In this document: one piece after another, positions 35,645 through 45,059 of the stretch
Layout: every line of letters starts with the position of its first letter
Position numbering within the stretch: the stretch's first letter is position 1
Source of the DNA: Candidatus Omnitrophota bacterium
GTDB lineage: Bacteria; Omnitrophota; Gorgyraeia; Gygaellales; Profunditerraquicolaceae
Length of the DNA stretch: 47,837 nucleotides
Direction of reading: 5' to 3'
Assembly: GCA_029561735.1 (NCBI GenBank)
Contig: JAKQWZ010000004.1
Span: 1 to 47,837 of the forward strand
Notes under the pieces: generated by a model
The model's database searches: none
What the model was told of the DNA's origin: nothing
Seen by the model: the letters and a program-made list of their open reading frames with translations, nothing else
Translations under genes and position numbers: made by a program

Positions 35645-37471
35645 ATGAATAACTTAAATTTAAAGCTGCAGTTTTTGATATTAAGTATTTTTTCTTCGGC
35701 ATTCTTCTGCCATTTGCCAGCCGGTATCTGCCAGCAGGCAAACAGCCTGGAAAAGAAGCCCTCCGAATTTATACTTGATGCAAAATCTGCGACTATTGCT
35801 TTACCCGCAGTGTTTAAGCCCAGCGTTGACTTAAGCGGGAAGGGGTCCGATTTTGAAAATATGCGGCCACAGAACCTGGCTAATCAGCCGGTTCTGGATA
35901 CTTGGAAAAAAAATATCGGGTTTTCCGGCATATACCGTATTCAATTTGACCTTTGGGGCGTGGAAGCATTAGAAAAAGATAAAGATAAGCAGGAACAACT
36001 GTTGCGAAGCTACGAAAACATCATTAAAGAAATTAATGCTTCGGGTTCAGCTGTTATGCTGGATATATTTGGCACTCCTGCCGGCCTGGCCAAGGCTCTG
36101 GACAAGAGGAGCGCGCCGGTTAACCCGCGCCTATTCAAGGGGATTATAAAGAAATATATCAAACGTTTCAGCTGCGATAATAAATTAAATATCTGGTATG
36201 AAGTCTGGAATGCCCCGGATCTGGATGATTTCTTTTTGGGCAGGAAACAGGATTATCTGAACATTTACCGCGCTTGTGCCGAGGCAGTAAAAGAACTTGA
36301 GGCGCAGTATAAAATACAGATACCTATCGGAGGGCCGAGTGTCAGCTGGTGGTTTCAGGCAATAGACGGAAATACAATAGCAACTCCGGAAAAAAGCCTT
36401 GTATACAGCCTGATCCGGTTTTGTTATAGCTATAAATTGCCGCTTGATTTTGTCAGCTGGCATGCTTATTCTACTGACCCCAAAGTTGATGACGAAGCTA
36501 CGATCTATAAAAAGAGAAATAATATAAAATTAATCAGAGATTGGCTCCGGTCTTTTCATTTTAACCGCAATACGCCGATTATCGTTTCTGAATGGAATTT
36601 TGACAGCGGTGCAAATATTATCCCGGAAAGAGCGGCAAATGCCAATGTTGCAGCCAGCTATATCCCTGCCCGCCTGCTGAATATGCACAGGGCCGGGATT
36701 GACCGGAGTTGTTTCTTTTCTCTGGAAGATATACAGGATAATAAAGAAGGCGTAGTAAGAAATGTCGGCCTTTTCCGCTGCAATCCCGATTCATACAAAT
36801 ATTATAAAATTGAGCCTAAGTCAATGTATGAGGCGTATAGGGCATTGGCCAGATTGGGCAGGGAGTTGTTCCTTTCTTCTTTAAAGCTGCAGGATGAGTT
36901 TGTCGGGGTAATTGCTACAAAAGAAAAAGATTCGCTGGCAATACTGTTTTACAATTATATTGACCCCGGTATCGCCACGAGTTACCTCTCCCGCAATATT
37001 TCCAGCCTTGATTCCGGAGACAGGAAAGCCCTTTTAAATATTGTTAAGGCAAACAAACTGAATAAAATACTTCAGCATGAAGTTGATCTGAAGACTGTCC
37101 GTGCCGGGAAACCGGTTAAAAATTTGCTTAAGAAAGCTATGGACCTGAAAAGCCTGGCTCTTGGCCTGGAAGGGAAAAACCGCGCATTTAAATTGACTAT
37201 GAGGAATATAAGCGGTGATTATATTCTTGAGCGCTATGTCGTTGATTCTTCCTGTTCATTGAACTGCGATTTTTCTCCTGCCGAAAAGAAAGATATATCA
37301 ATAAAACAGGAATATACCGAAAATCTGGATCTTAAGCCTTATTCATTGAGCTTGATTATTTTAAAGCCAAAGCCCAAAGAGCCGGAAAAACCAGCCCCTG
37401 CTGTGGTATCGGCACCGGCAGTTGCGCATAATGCGGGCATTGTAAGCACTTCTAATGCCGCGGTTAAATAA
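35645..37471 (+). CDS. Secreted GH39-like (clan GH-A) protein with altered acid/base site
   Basis: The 608-residue protein has a signal-like hydrophobic N-terminus (about 9-30). A TIM-barrel region (about 80-400) follows, recalling GH39 glycosidases: SWHAYS (271-276) and the nucleophile strand IIVSEWN with Glu316. At the acid/base position GH39 members read WNEPD, whereas this protein has WNAPD with Ala190. A beta-rich C-terminal region (about 410-570) and a Pro/Ala-rich tail follow. It may be a non-catalytic sugar-binding protein, a glycosidase with a displaced acid, or a transglycosylase. It abuts ymdB and precedes xseA with no gap, so it is probably co-transcribed. Confidence 0.72.
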   Translation: MNNLNLKLQFLILSIFSSAFFCHLPAGICQQANSLEKKPSEFILDAKSATIALPAVFKPSVDLSGKGSDFENMRPQNLANQPVLDTWKKNIGFSGIYRIQFDLWGVEALEKDKDKQEQLLRSYENIIKEINASGSAVMLDIFGTPAGLAKALDKRSAPVNPRLFKGIIKKYIKRFSCDNKLNIWYEVWNAPDLDDFFLGRKQDYLNIYRACAEAVKELEAQYKIQIPIGGPSVSWWFQAIDGNTIATPEKSLVYSLIRFCYSYKLPLDFVSWHAYSTDPKVDDEATIYKKRNNIKLIRDWLRSFHFNRNTPIIVSEWNFDSGANIIPERAANANVAASYIPARLLNMHRAGIDRSCFFSLEDIQDNKEGVVRNVGLFRCNPDSYKYYKIEPKSMYEAYRALARLGRELFLSSLKLQDEFVGVIATKEKDSLAILFYNYIDPGIATSYLSRNISSLDSGDRKALLNIVKANKLNKILQHEVDLKTVRAGKPVKNLLKKAMDLKSLALGLEGKNRAFKLTMRNISGDYILERYVVDSSCSLNCDFSPAEKKDISIKQEYTENLDLKPYSLSLIILKPKPKEPEKPAPAVVSAPAVAHNAGIVSTSNAAVK

Positions 37472-37474
37472 ATA

Positions 37475-38782
37475 ATGATTTCTAAAGAAGCCCCAAAAAA
37501 GATTTATACTGTTTCCGAGATAACCGGCGGGATAAAGGCTGTTTTGGAAGAGGCTTTTCCTCATGTATGGGTTGAAGGGGAGATTTCCAATTTGCGCGTT
37601 TCAGCTGCCGGGCATCTTTATCCGTCGCTCAAAGACTCAAGCGCGGTTCTACAAACCGCTATTTTTAAAGGTACGGCAAAAGATATCAGATTCAAGCTTG
37701 AGGATGGCCTGAAAGTCATTTGTTTCGGGCGGATAGAAATCTATCCTCCCCGCGGCTCATATCAGCTTATTGTGGAAAAAATTGAACCTAAAGGAGCGGG
37801 TGAACTTGCGCTTGCACTGGAACAGTTAAAGATTAAACTGGAAAAAGAGGGTTTATTTTCGCCTGAACATAAAAAGCCGGTTCCATACCTGCCTTACACT
37901 ATAGGCATAGTAACTTCTTTGACCGGAGCGGCGATAAAGGATATGATTAAGGTTTTAGACAGGCGTTTTAAAGACGTGCATATCATATTGAGCCCGGTGC
38001 GGGTGCAGGGCGAAGGTGCAAAAGACGAAATCGCCCAGGCGATAAAAGACCTTAATTCATATAACCAGTCGGTTGATAAAGGCCAGCGCATAGAAGTGAT
38101 GATTGTCGGCCGCGGAGGCGGAAGCGTTGAAGACCTCTGGGCTTTTAACGAAGAAACGGTTTGCCGGGCAATATATAATTCTAAAATCCCGGTTATCTCT
38201 GCTGTCGGGCACGAACGCGATTGGACGATTGCAGATCTTGTGGCTGATTATCGCGCGGCAACGCCGTCAGTAGCTGCGGAAGTTGTTTTGCCTAAAAAGG
38301 AAGACCTGAAATTTCAATTAAACGCTTTGGTTGCGGATCTGGGCAGCGCATTAAGCCAGCAGATAGGCAGTTTTAAAAATGATTTAGTGGATTTTTCGCA
38401 CCGGCTATACCTGGGGTTGGACCATCTTTTTGAGATCAATATAAACCGCCTTGATTCCGCAGGCCATAAATTATCTTTGCTTAATCCGGTGCTGCAACTC
38501 AGGCGTTTTAAGGAAAGGATCACTGATTTGGCCCATCAGTCCGGCGTACGCTTGGGCCATATTTTAGAGATCCGGCAGGCGCGTTTTTCCCGGGCAGCTG
38601 CCAGATTGTCCGGGCTTTCGCCGTTAAACGTATTATCCAGAGGTTACAGTATCACTTTTAAGTTTCCCTCTCAGGAAATAATAAAAGAAGCCACCCAGCT
38701 TAAGCCCGGAGATACTATAAAAAGCCGGCTGCACAAGGGCGAAATTATCAGCGAAATAAAAGATATCAATTTGGATAATTAA
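37475..38782 (+). CDS. xseA: Exodeoxyribonuclease VII large subunit
   Basis: XseA with XseB forms ExoVII, a single-strand DNA exonuclease in repair. The 435-residue protein has the OB-fold start (VWVEGEISNLRVSAAGHLYP), the catalytic domain with IVTSLTGAAIKDM and VGRGGGSVEDLWAFNEE, then AVGHERDWTIADLVADYRA, and long C-terminal helices. It is followed by xseB. Confidence 0.96.
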   Translation: MISKEAPKKIYTVSEITGGIKAVLEEAFPHVWVEGEISNLRVSAAGHLYPSLKDSSAVLQTAIFKGTAKDIRFKLEDGLKVICFGRIEIYPPRGSYQLIVEKIEPKGAGELALALEQLKIKLEKEGLFSPEHKKPVPYLPYTIGIVTSLTGAAIKDMIKVLDRRFKDVHIILSPVRVQGEGAKDEIAQAIKDLNSYNQSVDKGQRIEVMIVGRGGGSVEDLWAFNEETVCRAIYNSKIPVISAVGHERDWTIADLVADYRAATPSVAAEVVLPKKEDLKFQLNALVADLGSALSQQIGSFKNDLVDFSHRLYLGLDHLFEININRLDSAGHKLSLLNPVLQLRRFKERITDLAHQSGVRLGHILEIRQARFSRAAARLSGLSPLNVLSRGYSITFKFPSQEIIKEATQLKPGDTIKSRLHKGEIISEIKDINLDN

Positions 38783-38802
38783 TTTTTATTCAGGAGGGGC
38801 AT

Positions 38803-39048
38803 ATGGCAGAATTAAAATTTGAGGATGCGATAAAAAAACTTGAAAAAATAGTAGAGGATCTGGAAAAAGGCGAATTGACTCTTGATGAGGCATTAAAAAA
38901 ATATCAGGAAGGCATTGAATTGTCCCGTGCCTGCAGCCAGCGGCTGGACAGTGCAAAAAAGAAGATTGATATTCTCTCCAAAAACAAAAAGGGAGATTTT
39001 GAATTAAAGCCCCTGGATGAAAAAGATATAGAGGAAAAAGAGGAATAA
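38803..39048 (+). CDS. xseB: Exodeoxyribonuclease VII small subunit
   Basis: The 81-residue protein is a helical hairpin with the family pattern FEDAIKKLEKIVEDLEKGEL and LDEALKKYQEGIELSRAC. An AGGAGGGG ribosome-binding site precedes it. It lies between xseA and dxs, a common arrangement. Confidence 0.93.
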   Translation: MAELKFEDAIKKLEKIVEDLEKGELTLDEALKKYQEGIELSRACSQRLDSAKKKIDILSKNKKGDFELKPLDEKDIEEKEE

Positions 39049-39050
39049 TA

Positions 39051-40907
39051 ATGTTGGGAAGGATCAGCTCACCAAAAGAATTAAAAAAACTAAGCCTTGA
39101 TCAGCTGCGCATGGTTGCCGAGGATATCCGCAGCAGGATGGTGGGGGTTGTTTCTTCTACCGGGGGGCATCTGGCTTCCAGCCTTGGAGCGGTAGAATTG
39201 ACCATAGCCCTGCATTACTGCCTGGATACGCCTAAAGACAAGATTGTCTGGGATGTAGGGCATCAGGCTTACGCGCACAAAATTCTTACCGGCAGGAACG
39301 ATAAATTTGATACCTTGCGCCAATATAACGGTCTAAGCGGATTTCCCTCCAGGACAGAATCGGAATATGATCCGTTTACCAGCGGGCATAGTTCTAACGC
39401 CGTCTCTCTTGCCCTTGGGCTGGCAAGCGCCAGAGATACACGCAACAGCGAAAATAAATTTAAAGTAGTAGCAGTTATCGGCGACGGTTCTTTAAGCGGA
39501 GGATTATGCTTTGAGGGGCTAAACAACGCCGGCCACTTGAAAAAAGACATACTGGTAGTTTTAAATACCAATGAATTGAGCATAGCGCCTAATGTCGGGG
39601 CTTTAAGCACTTACCTAAACAAGCTTATCTCATTACCTATATATAACCGTTTTAAGCAGCAGTTGGAAACATTTATGGCTACGCGCGTGCCCCGCGGAAG
39701 CCGGATATTGAAAATAGCGGACAAATTTGAAGAAGGGATAAAAGCGATGTTTGTCCCGGGCATGCTTTTTGAAGAGCTCGGTTTTCGTTATTTCGGCCCG
39801 TTTGACGGCCATGACCTGAATCGCCTGATTCCGGCTCTGAAAAATATCCTGGAGATTAAAGGCCCTCGCATATTGCATGTGGTTACCAAAAAAGGAAAAG
39901 GATACCCGCCGGCTGAAATTGATCCGGTGCGTTTCCACGGCACCGGTCCGTTTGATGAGGCAACCGGCGCTGCAAAAAAGCCGCAGAGCAGGGACCTGCT
40001 TTCGTATACTTCGGTTTTTAGCCGCAAGATAGTTGAATTGGCAGAACAAGATGAAAGGATAGTCGCAATTACTGCTGCTATGCCGGAAGGCACCGGATTA
40101 GACAAGTTTCGTGATCGTTTTCCTAACCGGTTTTTTGACGTCGGCATTGCCGAAGGGCATGGGGTAAGTTTTGCCGCAGGGCTGGCTTGCGGCGGGCTTA
40201 AGCCGGTAGTAGCGGTATATTCTACGTTTTTACAGCGGGCTTTTGACCAGCTTATTGAGGATGCGGCCTTACAGGGTTCGGCAGTAGTATTTTGCGTTGA
40301 CCGTTCAGGGATTGTCGGCGAAGACGGCATGACGCATCAGGGGATATTTGATATTGCATATTTACGAAGCGTTCCGAATATGACTGTAATGGCGCCTAAA
40401 GATGCAAAAGAGCTGGAGATGATGTTGGAATTCGCGTTTAATTCAAATTCCTTGGTTGCCCTCAGGTATCCTAGGGCTGATTCACCTGAAATTGTTTTGC
40501 CGGTTGAAAAGATCGTAAAAGCAAAACCGCAGATAATCTGCGAGGGCCCTGATTTTATGGTTATTGCTTTGGGGAGCATGGTGGCGCCGGCTTTTGAGGC
40601 AATCGGATTATTGCGTAAAAACGGATTGTCCGGCACGCTTTTGAACGCGCGTTTTGCAAAACCGCTTGATGCGGATTTATTAAAGGCGTTGTCAGCTAAA
40701 CACAAATATATTTTTACAATTGAAGAGGGTATTATAGAGGGCGGTTTTGGCGCAGCTGTTTTTGAGGCAGCGCAGATAGCGCCGTACAGGATCGGCTTGC
40801 CTTGCGACTTTATTCCTCATGGAAAAAGAGGTATAATATTAGAAAAATACGGGTTGACCTGCGAAAAAATAGCCGAAAAGATTAAATCAATAGTATGCCA
40901 AAAATAA
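39051..40907 (+). CDS. dxs: 1-deoxy-D-xylulose-5-phosphate synthase
   Basis: Dxs condenses pyruvate and glyceraldehyde-3-phosphate using thiamine diphosphate, the first step of the MEP isoprenoid pathway. The 618-residue protein has DVGHQAYAHKILTGR, the ThDP/Mg motif GDGSLSGGLCFEGLNNAG, the catalytic glutamate segment VGIAEGHGVSFAAGLA and DRSGIVGEDGMTHQGIFD. Its end overlaps the ferredoxin gene by 13 bases. It sits two bases after xseB. Confidence 0.96.
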   Translation: MLGRISSPKELKKLSLDQLRMVAEDIRSRMVGVVSSTGGHLASSLGAVELTIALHYCLDTPKDKIVWDVGHQAYAHKILTGRNDKFDTLRQYNGLSGFPSRTESEYDPFTSGHSSNAVSLALGLASARDTRNSENKFKVVAVIGDGSLSGGLCFEGLNNAGHLKKDILVVLNTNELSIAPNVGALSTYLNKLISLPIYNRFKQQLETFMATRVPRGSRILKIADKFEEGIKAMFVPGMLFEELGFRYFGPFDGHDLNRLIPALKNILEIKGPRILHVVTKKGKGYPPAEIDPVRFHGTGPFDEATGAAKKPQSRDLLSYTSVFSRKIVELAEQDERIVAITAAMPEGTGLDKFRDRFPNRFFDVGIAEGHGVSFAAGLACGGLKPVVAVYSTFLQRAFDQLIEDAALQGSAVVFCVDRSGIVGEDGMTHQGIFDIAYLRSVPNMTVMAPKDAKELEMMLEFAFNSNSLVALRYPRADSPEIVLPVEKIVKAKPQIICEGPDFMVIALGSMVAPAFEAIGLLRKNGLSGTLLNARFAKPLDADLLKALSAKHKYIFTIEEGIIEGGFGAAVFEAAQIAPYRIGLPCDFIPHGKRGIILEKYGLTCEKIAEKIKSIVCQK

Positions 40908-41098
40908 AAATAGACCGGGAAAAATGCAAAGGCTGCCTTTTGTGCGTTAGTTTCTGCCCTAAGTCAAGCTTGGTTGTAGGCGATAAACTCAATCGTAAAG
41001 GCATTAAACCGGTCAAGCTAAAAGATGGCTCAGAATGCGCCGGGTGCAGTATGTGTGCGGTAATTTGCCCTGAATGCTGTATTGAAATTTATAAATAA
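40895..41098 (+). CDS. korD: 2-oxoacid:ferredoxin oxidoreductase delta subunit (2x[4Fe-4S] ferredoxin)
   Basis: The 67-residue protein has two clusters of the type CxxCxxCxxxCP: CKGCLLCVSFCPK (about 9-21) and CAGCSMCAVICPE. It precedes the alpha, beta and gamma subunits, as in KorDABC complexes, where it carries electrons from the ThDP centre to free ferredoxin. Confidence 0.9.
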   Translation: MPKIKIDREKCKGCLLCVSFCPKSSLVVGDKLNRKGIKPVKLKDGSECAGCSMCAVICPECCIEIYK

Positions 41099-41099
41099 A

Positions 41100-42170
41100 A
41101 TGGTAAACCCAAAACCAAAAAAAATCCTGCTTAGCGGTAATGAAGCTATAGCCGAAGGCGCGATACAGGCTGGTTGTCAATTTTATGCCGGCTATCCGAT
41201 CACGCCGCAGAATGAGCTGACCGCATATATGGCTAAACACATGCCGGAAAATAACCGGATTTTTATTCAGTCAGAATCCGAGACCGCAGCGATCAATATG
41301 GTCTATGGGGCATCAGCTGCAGGCGCAAGGGCAATGACATCTTCTTCCAGCCCGGGCATCAGCTTAAAACAAGAAGGTATATCATATTTGGCCGGGGCAG
41401 AACTGCCGGCAGTGATAGTTAATATTATGCGCGCCGGTCCGGGATTGGGGAACATCTGGCCGTCACAGGCGGATTATTTTCAGGCTACGCGCGGCGGCGG
41501 GCATGGCGATTACCGCTGTATAGTGCTTGCTCCTTCGTCAGTCCAGGAAGCCTACGGGCAGATGTTTAAGGCTTTTGAACTTGCGGATAAATACCGTAAT
41601 CCGGTGATGATATTAGGCGACGGTCTTTTAGGGCAGATGATGGAGCCGGTGGAAATTGTGAAGGCAGAAGGATTGGATGCCAAGTATGATAAGCCTTGGG
41701 CAGTGACGGGTTGCAAGGGAAGAGAAAGAAACATTACCAAATCTTTCCATATGAACGAAGGAGACCTTGAAAAGGCAAATTTGATTTTACAGAAAAAATA
41801 TGCCGGTATTCAGAAAAAAGAGCAGGATTGGGAAGAGTTTCTTATTAAGGATGCCAAAATAGTTATTGTAGCGTATGGCTCTATGGCCCGTATAGCCAAA
41901 GGGTTAGTCAGAAAATTGCGCCAAGGAGGAATGCGTATCGGGTTAATCCGCCCCGTTACATTATGGCCGTTTCCGGTTAAAGCATTTGCAAACCGTAAGC
42001 CGAAGGTTTCTAACCGTAAATTTCTGGTTGTAGAGATGTCTTACGGGCAGATGGTGGAAGATGTGCGGTTATCTCTGGAGGGCAGCTCAAAAGTAGAATT
42101 TTTAGGCCGTTCCGGAGGAGGGGTCCTGACCCAGGCCCAGATACTTAGAAAAATTAAGGCATTATTATGA
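41100..42170 (+). CDS. korA: 2-oxoacid:ferredoxin oxidoreductase alpha subunit
   Basis: The 356-residue protein has NEAIAEGAIQAGCQFYAGYP and ITPQNELTAYMA, then SESETAAINMVYGASAAGAR and GPGLGNIWPSQADYF, the pyrimidine-binding half of the KorA family. The complex oxidatively decarboxylates a 2-oxoacid with CoA and reduces ferredoxin; 2-oxoglutarate is the best guess, but 2-oxoisovalerate or indolepyruvate cannot be ruled out. I chose the ATG at 41100 over a TTG at 41082 that overlaps korD. Confidence 0.9.
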   Translation: MVNPKPKKILLSGNEAIAEGAIQAGCQFYAGYPITPQNELTAYMAKHMPENNRIFIQSESETAAINMVYGASAAGARAMTSSSSPGISLKQEGISYLAGAELPAVIVNIMRAGPGLGNIWPSQADYFQATRGGGHGDYRCIVLAPSSVQEAYGQMFKAFELADKYRNPVMILGDGLLGQMMEPVEIVKAEGLDAKYDKPWAVTGCKGRERNITKSFHMNEGDLEKANLILQKKYAGIQKKEQDWEEFLIKDAKIVIVAYGSMARIAKGLVRKLRQGGMRIGLIRPVTLWPFPVKAFANRKPKVSNRKFLVVEMSYGQMVEDVRLSLEGSSKVEFLGRSGGGVLTQAQILRKIKALL

Positions 42171-42898
42171 GCGATGTAATATACAGCCGTCCTAAATCTT
42201 TAAATAACATTTCCACGCACTATTGCCCGGGATGCGGCCACGGAATTGCGCACCGGCTGATCGCCGAGGTAGTTGACGAGCTGAATATCCGGGAGAGCGT
42301 TATCGGTGTAACGCCCATAGGCTGCGCTGTTATTGCTTATGACTATTGGAATTTTGATTGTTCGGAAGCTGCGCATGGCCGGGCTTTGGCTGTTGCGACT
42401 GCGATAAAAAGAGTACGGCCGCAAAATATTGTTTTTACTTATCAAGGAGACGGTGACCTGGCAGCTATCGGGACCAATGAAACTATCCACGCGGCAAATA
42501 GAGGCGAGAATCTGACCTGTATCTTTATCAATAATGCGGTATACGGCATGACCGGCGGCCAGATGGCCCCCACAACTCTTTTAGGGCAGAAAACAGCCAC
42601 AACAATTACAGGGCGGGACCAGAAATTGCACGGCTATCCTTTAAAAATATCCGAAATGCTGGCGCTTTTGCCCGGAGTAAAATATATTGAAAGGGTGGCA
42701 ATGGATTCTCCGCAGGGAATCCTTAAAGCTAAAAAGGCCATCCGCCTGGCTTTTGAAAACCAGATCAATAACGCCGGTTTTTCTCTGGTAGAACTGTTAT
42801 CGCCCTGCCCGACTTACTGGGGTGTTTCGCCCAAAGAAGCCTTGCGTTGGATCAAAGAAGAAATGACCAAAGTATTCCCTCCGGGGAGGATCAAATGA
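42167..42898 (+). CDS. korB: 2-oxoacid:ferredoxin oxidoreductase beta subunit
   Basis: The 243-residue protein has the ThDP-binding half: YCPGCGHGIAHRLIAEVV, YQGDGDLAAIGTNETIHAAN and NAVYGMTGGQMAPTT. It overlaps korA by four bases (ATGA) and korC by four, so translation is coupled and subunit amounts matched. Confidence 0.92.
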   Translation: MSDVIYSRPKSLNNISTHYCPGCGHGIAHRLIAEVVDELNIRESVIGVTPIGCAVIAYDYWNFDCSEAAHGRALAVATAIKRVRPQNIVFTYQGDGDLAAIGTNETIHAANRGENLTCIFINNAVYGMTGGQMAPTTLLGQKTATTITGRDQKLHGYPLKISEMLALLPGVKYIERVAMDSPQGILKAKKAIRLAFENQINNAGFSLVELLSPCPTYWGVSPKEALRWIKEEMTKVFPPGRIK

Positions 42899-43431
42899 CA
42901 GAACGGGTATTTATTGCCGGGGCCGGAGGGCAGGGGGTAATGCTTTTGGGCAAGGTCTTGGCAACTGCGGCTATGAAGCAGGGCAAATCTGTTACTTGGC
43001 TGCCTGCTTACGGCGCAGAGGTCCGCGGGGGGACTGCTAATTGCATGGTCATAATTTCCGATGAAGAAATCGGCTCTCCTTATATAGAAGAGGCAGACAG
43101 TATGATAATCCTTAATCAGCCTTCTTTAGACAAGTTCTCCGGGATATTAAAAAATAAAGGCCTCATGGTATTAAACAGCACTCTTGCCCATAGCGATAAA
43201 ATTAATTCAGCCGGTACATTGCAATTCCCCTTTACTGATCTGGCAGTAGAACAGGGCAATATAAAGATCGCGAATATGATTGCGCTTGGGGCATATCTGG
43301 CAAAAAATAAAGTTGTATCAACAGACAGCATTGTAGAGACTATGAAAGAAATGGCCGCAGGCAGGCCCGAATTACTGGAAATAAATAAAAAGGCTTTATT
43401 CAAAGGAGTGCAATTAGCCGATGGCAAATGA
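42895..43431 (+). CDS. korC: 2-oxoacid:ferredoxin oxidoreductase gamma subunit
   Basis: The 178-residue protein starts MTERVFIAGAGGQGVMLLGK and has PAYGAEVRGGTANC, the CoA-binding gamma subunit pattern. The start was placed at the ATG overlapping the korB stop, preceded by GGGGAGGA; an upstream start at 42847 would overlap korB by 52 bases. Confidence 0.92.
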   Translation: MTERVFIAGAGGQGVMLLGKVLATAAMKQGKSVTWLPAYGAEVRGGTANCMVIISDEEIGSPYIEEADSMIILNQPSLDKFSGILKNKGLMVLNSTLAHSDKINSAGTLQFPFTDLAVEQGNIKIANMIALGAYLAKNKVVSTDSIVETMKEMAAGRPELLEINKKALFKGVQLADGK

Positions 43432-44737
43432 TTCCGTAAGAGTGCGCTTTGCCCCGTCGCCAACGGGTTTCCTGCATATCGGAGGCGGCCGGACAGCTCT
43501 TTTTAACTGGCTTTATGCCCGCTCAAAAGGAGGAAAATTTATTTTAAGGATCGAGGATACCGATGCCCTGCGTTCAAAGCAGGAGTTTGTTGACGAGATC
43601 CTGGACAGCCTGAAATGGCTGAAATTTGACTGGGATGAAATATATTATCAGAGCCAGAGGTTTCCGGTATACCGCCAACAGGCCGAAAAATTACTAAACA
43701 GCGGTAAGGCCTATATTGAAAAGACCGAAGGCAAAGGCGAAGCAATTATTTACAAGGTGAATCCGCAGGAAGTTACGGTCAATGATTTGATCCGCGGCGA
43801 AATAAAATTTGATACCTCGGTAATAAAAGATCAGGTATTGATCAAGTCAGACGGCACCCCGACCTATAACTTTGCCTGCGTAGTTGACGACGCGCTGATG
43901 AATATCACTGATGTGATCAGGGGCGACGACCATATCTCTAATACCCCGAAACAGGTTTTAATTTATAACGCCCTGGATTTCAGGGTCCCGAATTTCGCCC
44001 ACCTCCCTTTGATTATGGGCACGGAAGGCGGTAGGCTTTCTAAGAGGACCGGAGCTACGGCAATCAGCGATTACCGGAAAATGGGTTATTTACCCGAGGC
44101 GCTGGTTAATTATCTGCTGCTTCTTTCCTGGTCGCCGGGCGAAGACAAAGAAGTAATTGATATCAGCGAAGCCATCAGGCTGTTCAAGATTACAGACGTA
44201 AATAAGACATCGGCTACTTTTGACATGAAGAAGCTTGACTGGATGAATAACCAGTATCTTAAGAATGAGCCTACGGAAAAGCTGGCACAACAACTCGTGG
44301 GGATTTTAGCTGAAAAAGGTCTTATTAATAAAGAAAAATATGATAAAGAATATCTGGCGAATATAGTAAAGCTATTTCAGGGAAGGCTTTCAAAAGTTAA
44401 TGATTTTGCGGACTGGGCGGATTTCTTTTTCCTGGAAGAGATCATTCCGGACCCGGCTGCCCGGGCAAAACATCTTAACCGGGATTTATCAAAAGAGTTT
44501 AAATTATTTAGCGAACGGCTGGATAAGCTTGAAAAATTTGATATTGCTACTATTGAAGAAGCATTTCGTAAGCTGGTTGCCGAATTAGGTATAGAGGCTA
44601 AAACCCTTATCCATCCTGTCCGGGTTGCTCTAACAGGAAAAACTATCGGCCCGGGATTATTTGAGGTAATATATTATCTGGGTAAAGACAGGGCTAAAAA
44701 AAGATTATTGAAATGGGCGAAACAGGAGGGGGTATGA
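43421..44737 (+). CDS. gltX: Glutamyl-tRNA synthetase, compact form
   Basis: GltX charges tRNA-Glu, and often tRNA-Gln in bacteria without GlnRS. The 438-residue protein has the class I motifs HIGG (19-22) and LSKRT (206-210), and GDDHISNTPKQVL. Between GKAYIEKTEG and IIYKV the usual segment of about 40-45 residues in the acceptor-binding domain, with its CxC/YxxxC zinc-site remnants, is missing. The C-terminal anticodon-binding region (about 300-438) is present. It overlaps korC by 11 bases and the following lipoprotein gene by four. Confidence 0.94.
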   Translation: MANDSVRVRFAPSPTGFLHIGGGRTALFNWLYARSKGGKFILRIEDTDALRSKQEFVDEILDSLKWLKFDWDEIYYQSQRFPVYRQQAEKLLNSGKAYIEKTEGKGEAIIYKVNPQEVTVNDLIRGEIKFDTSVIKDQVLIKSDGTPTYNFACVVDDALMNITDVIRGDDHISNTPKQVLIYNALDFRVPNFAHLPLIMGTEGGRLSKRTGATAISDYRKMGYLPEALVNYLLLLSWSPGEDKEVIDISEAIRLFKITDVNKTSATFDMKKLDWMNNQYLKNEPTEKLAQQLVGILAEKGLINKEKYDKEYLANIVKLFQGRLSKVNDFADWADFFFLEEIIPDPAARAKHLNRDLSKEFKLFSERLDKLEKFDIATIEEAFRKLVAELGIEAKTLIHPVRVALTGKTIGPGLFEVIYYLGKDRAKKRLLKWAKQEGV

Positions 44738-44898
44738 AAAATAAAATGATTCTTGTAGCAGCATTGTTCTGTATTGCTTTAGCTTTTGGATGCCAGAGCA
44801 CTAAGTGCAACCCTGATTGCGCTGATAAAAAGCCTATTGAGAACCCCTGGGATGCGCTTATGGCAGCGGATGGATGGGTGCAAAAAACTTTGTGGTAA
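44734..44898 (+). CDS. Small predicted lipoprotein
   Basis: The 54-residue product has a short basic start, a hydrophobic stretch and the lipobox LAFGC with Cys20 as lipidation site. The mature peptide is about 35 residues with two further cysteines (CNPDC) and a WDALMAADGWVQKTLW end. Its ATG overlaps the gltX stop and has GGAGGGGG just upstream. It resembles the very small, Trp-containing lipoproteins often left as hypothetical. The function is unknown. Confidence 0.7.
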   Translation: MKNKMILVAALFCIALAFGCQSTKCNPDCADKKPIENPWDALMAADGWVQKTLW

Positions 44899-45059
44899 AT
44901 TATAATAATTTTATTGTTAACGCCCCAAACCTGATTACGTAACTCGCTGTAAGACATAGCTTTACGTTCCAATAAGAAAGCACTTTCAATTTGACTGTAT
45001 TATTTGCTTGCTTTCTGTATTTCTATGTGTTAAACTTTCTGCGGTCAGGGGAAAAATTT

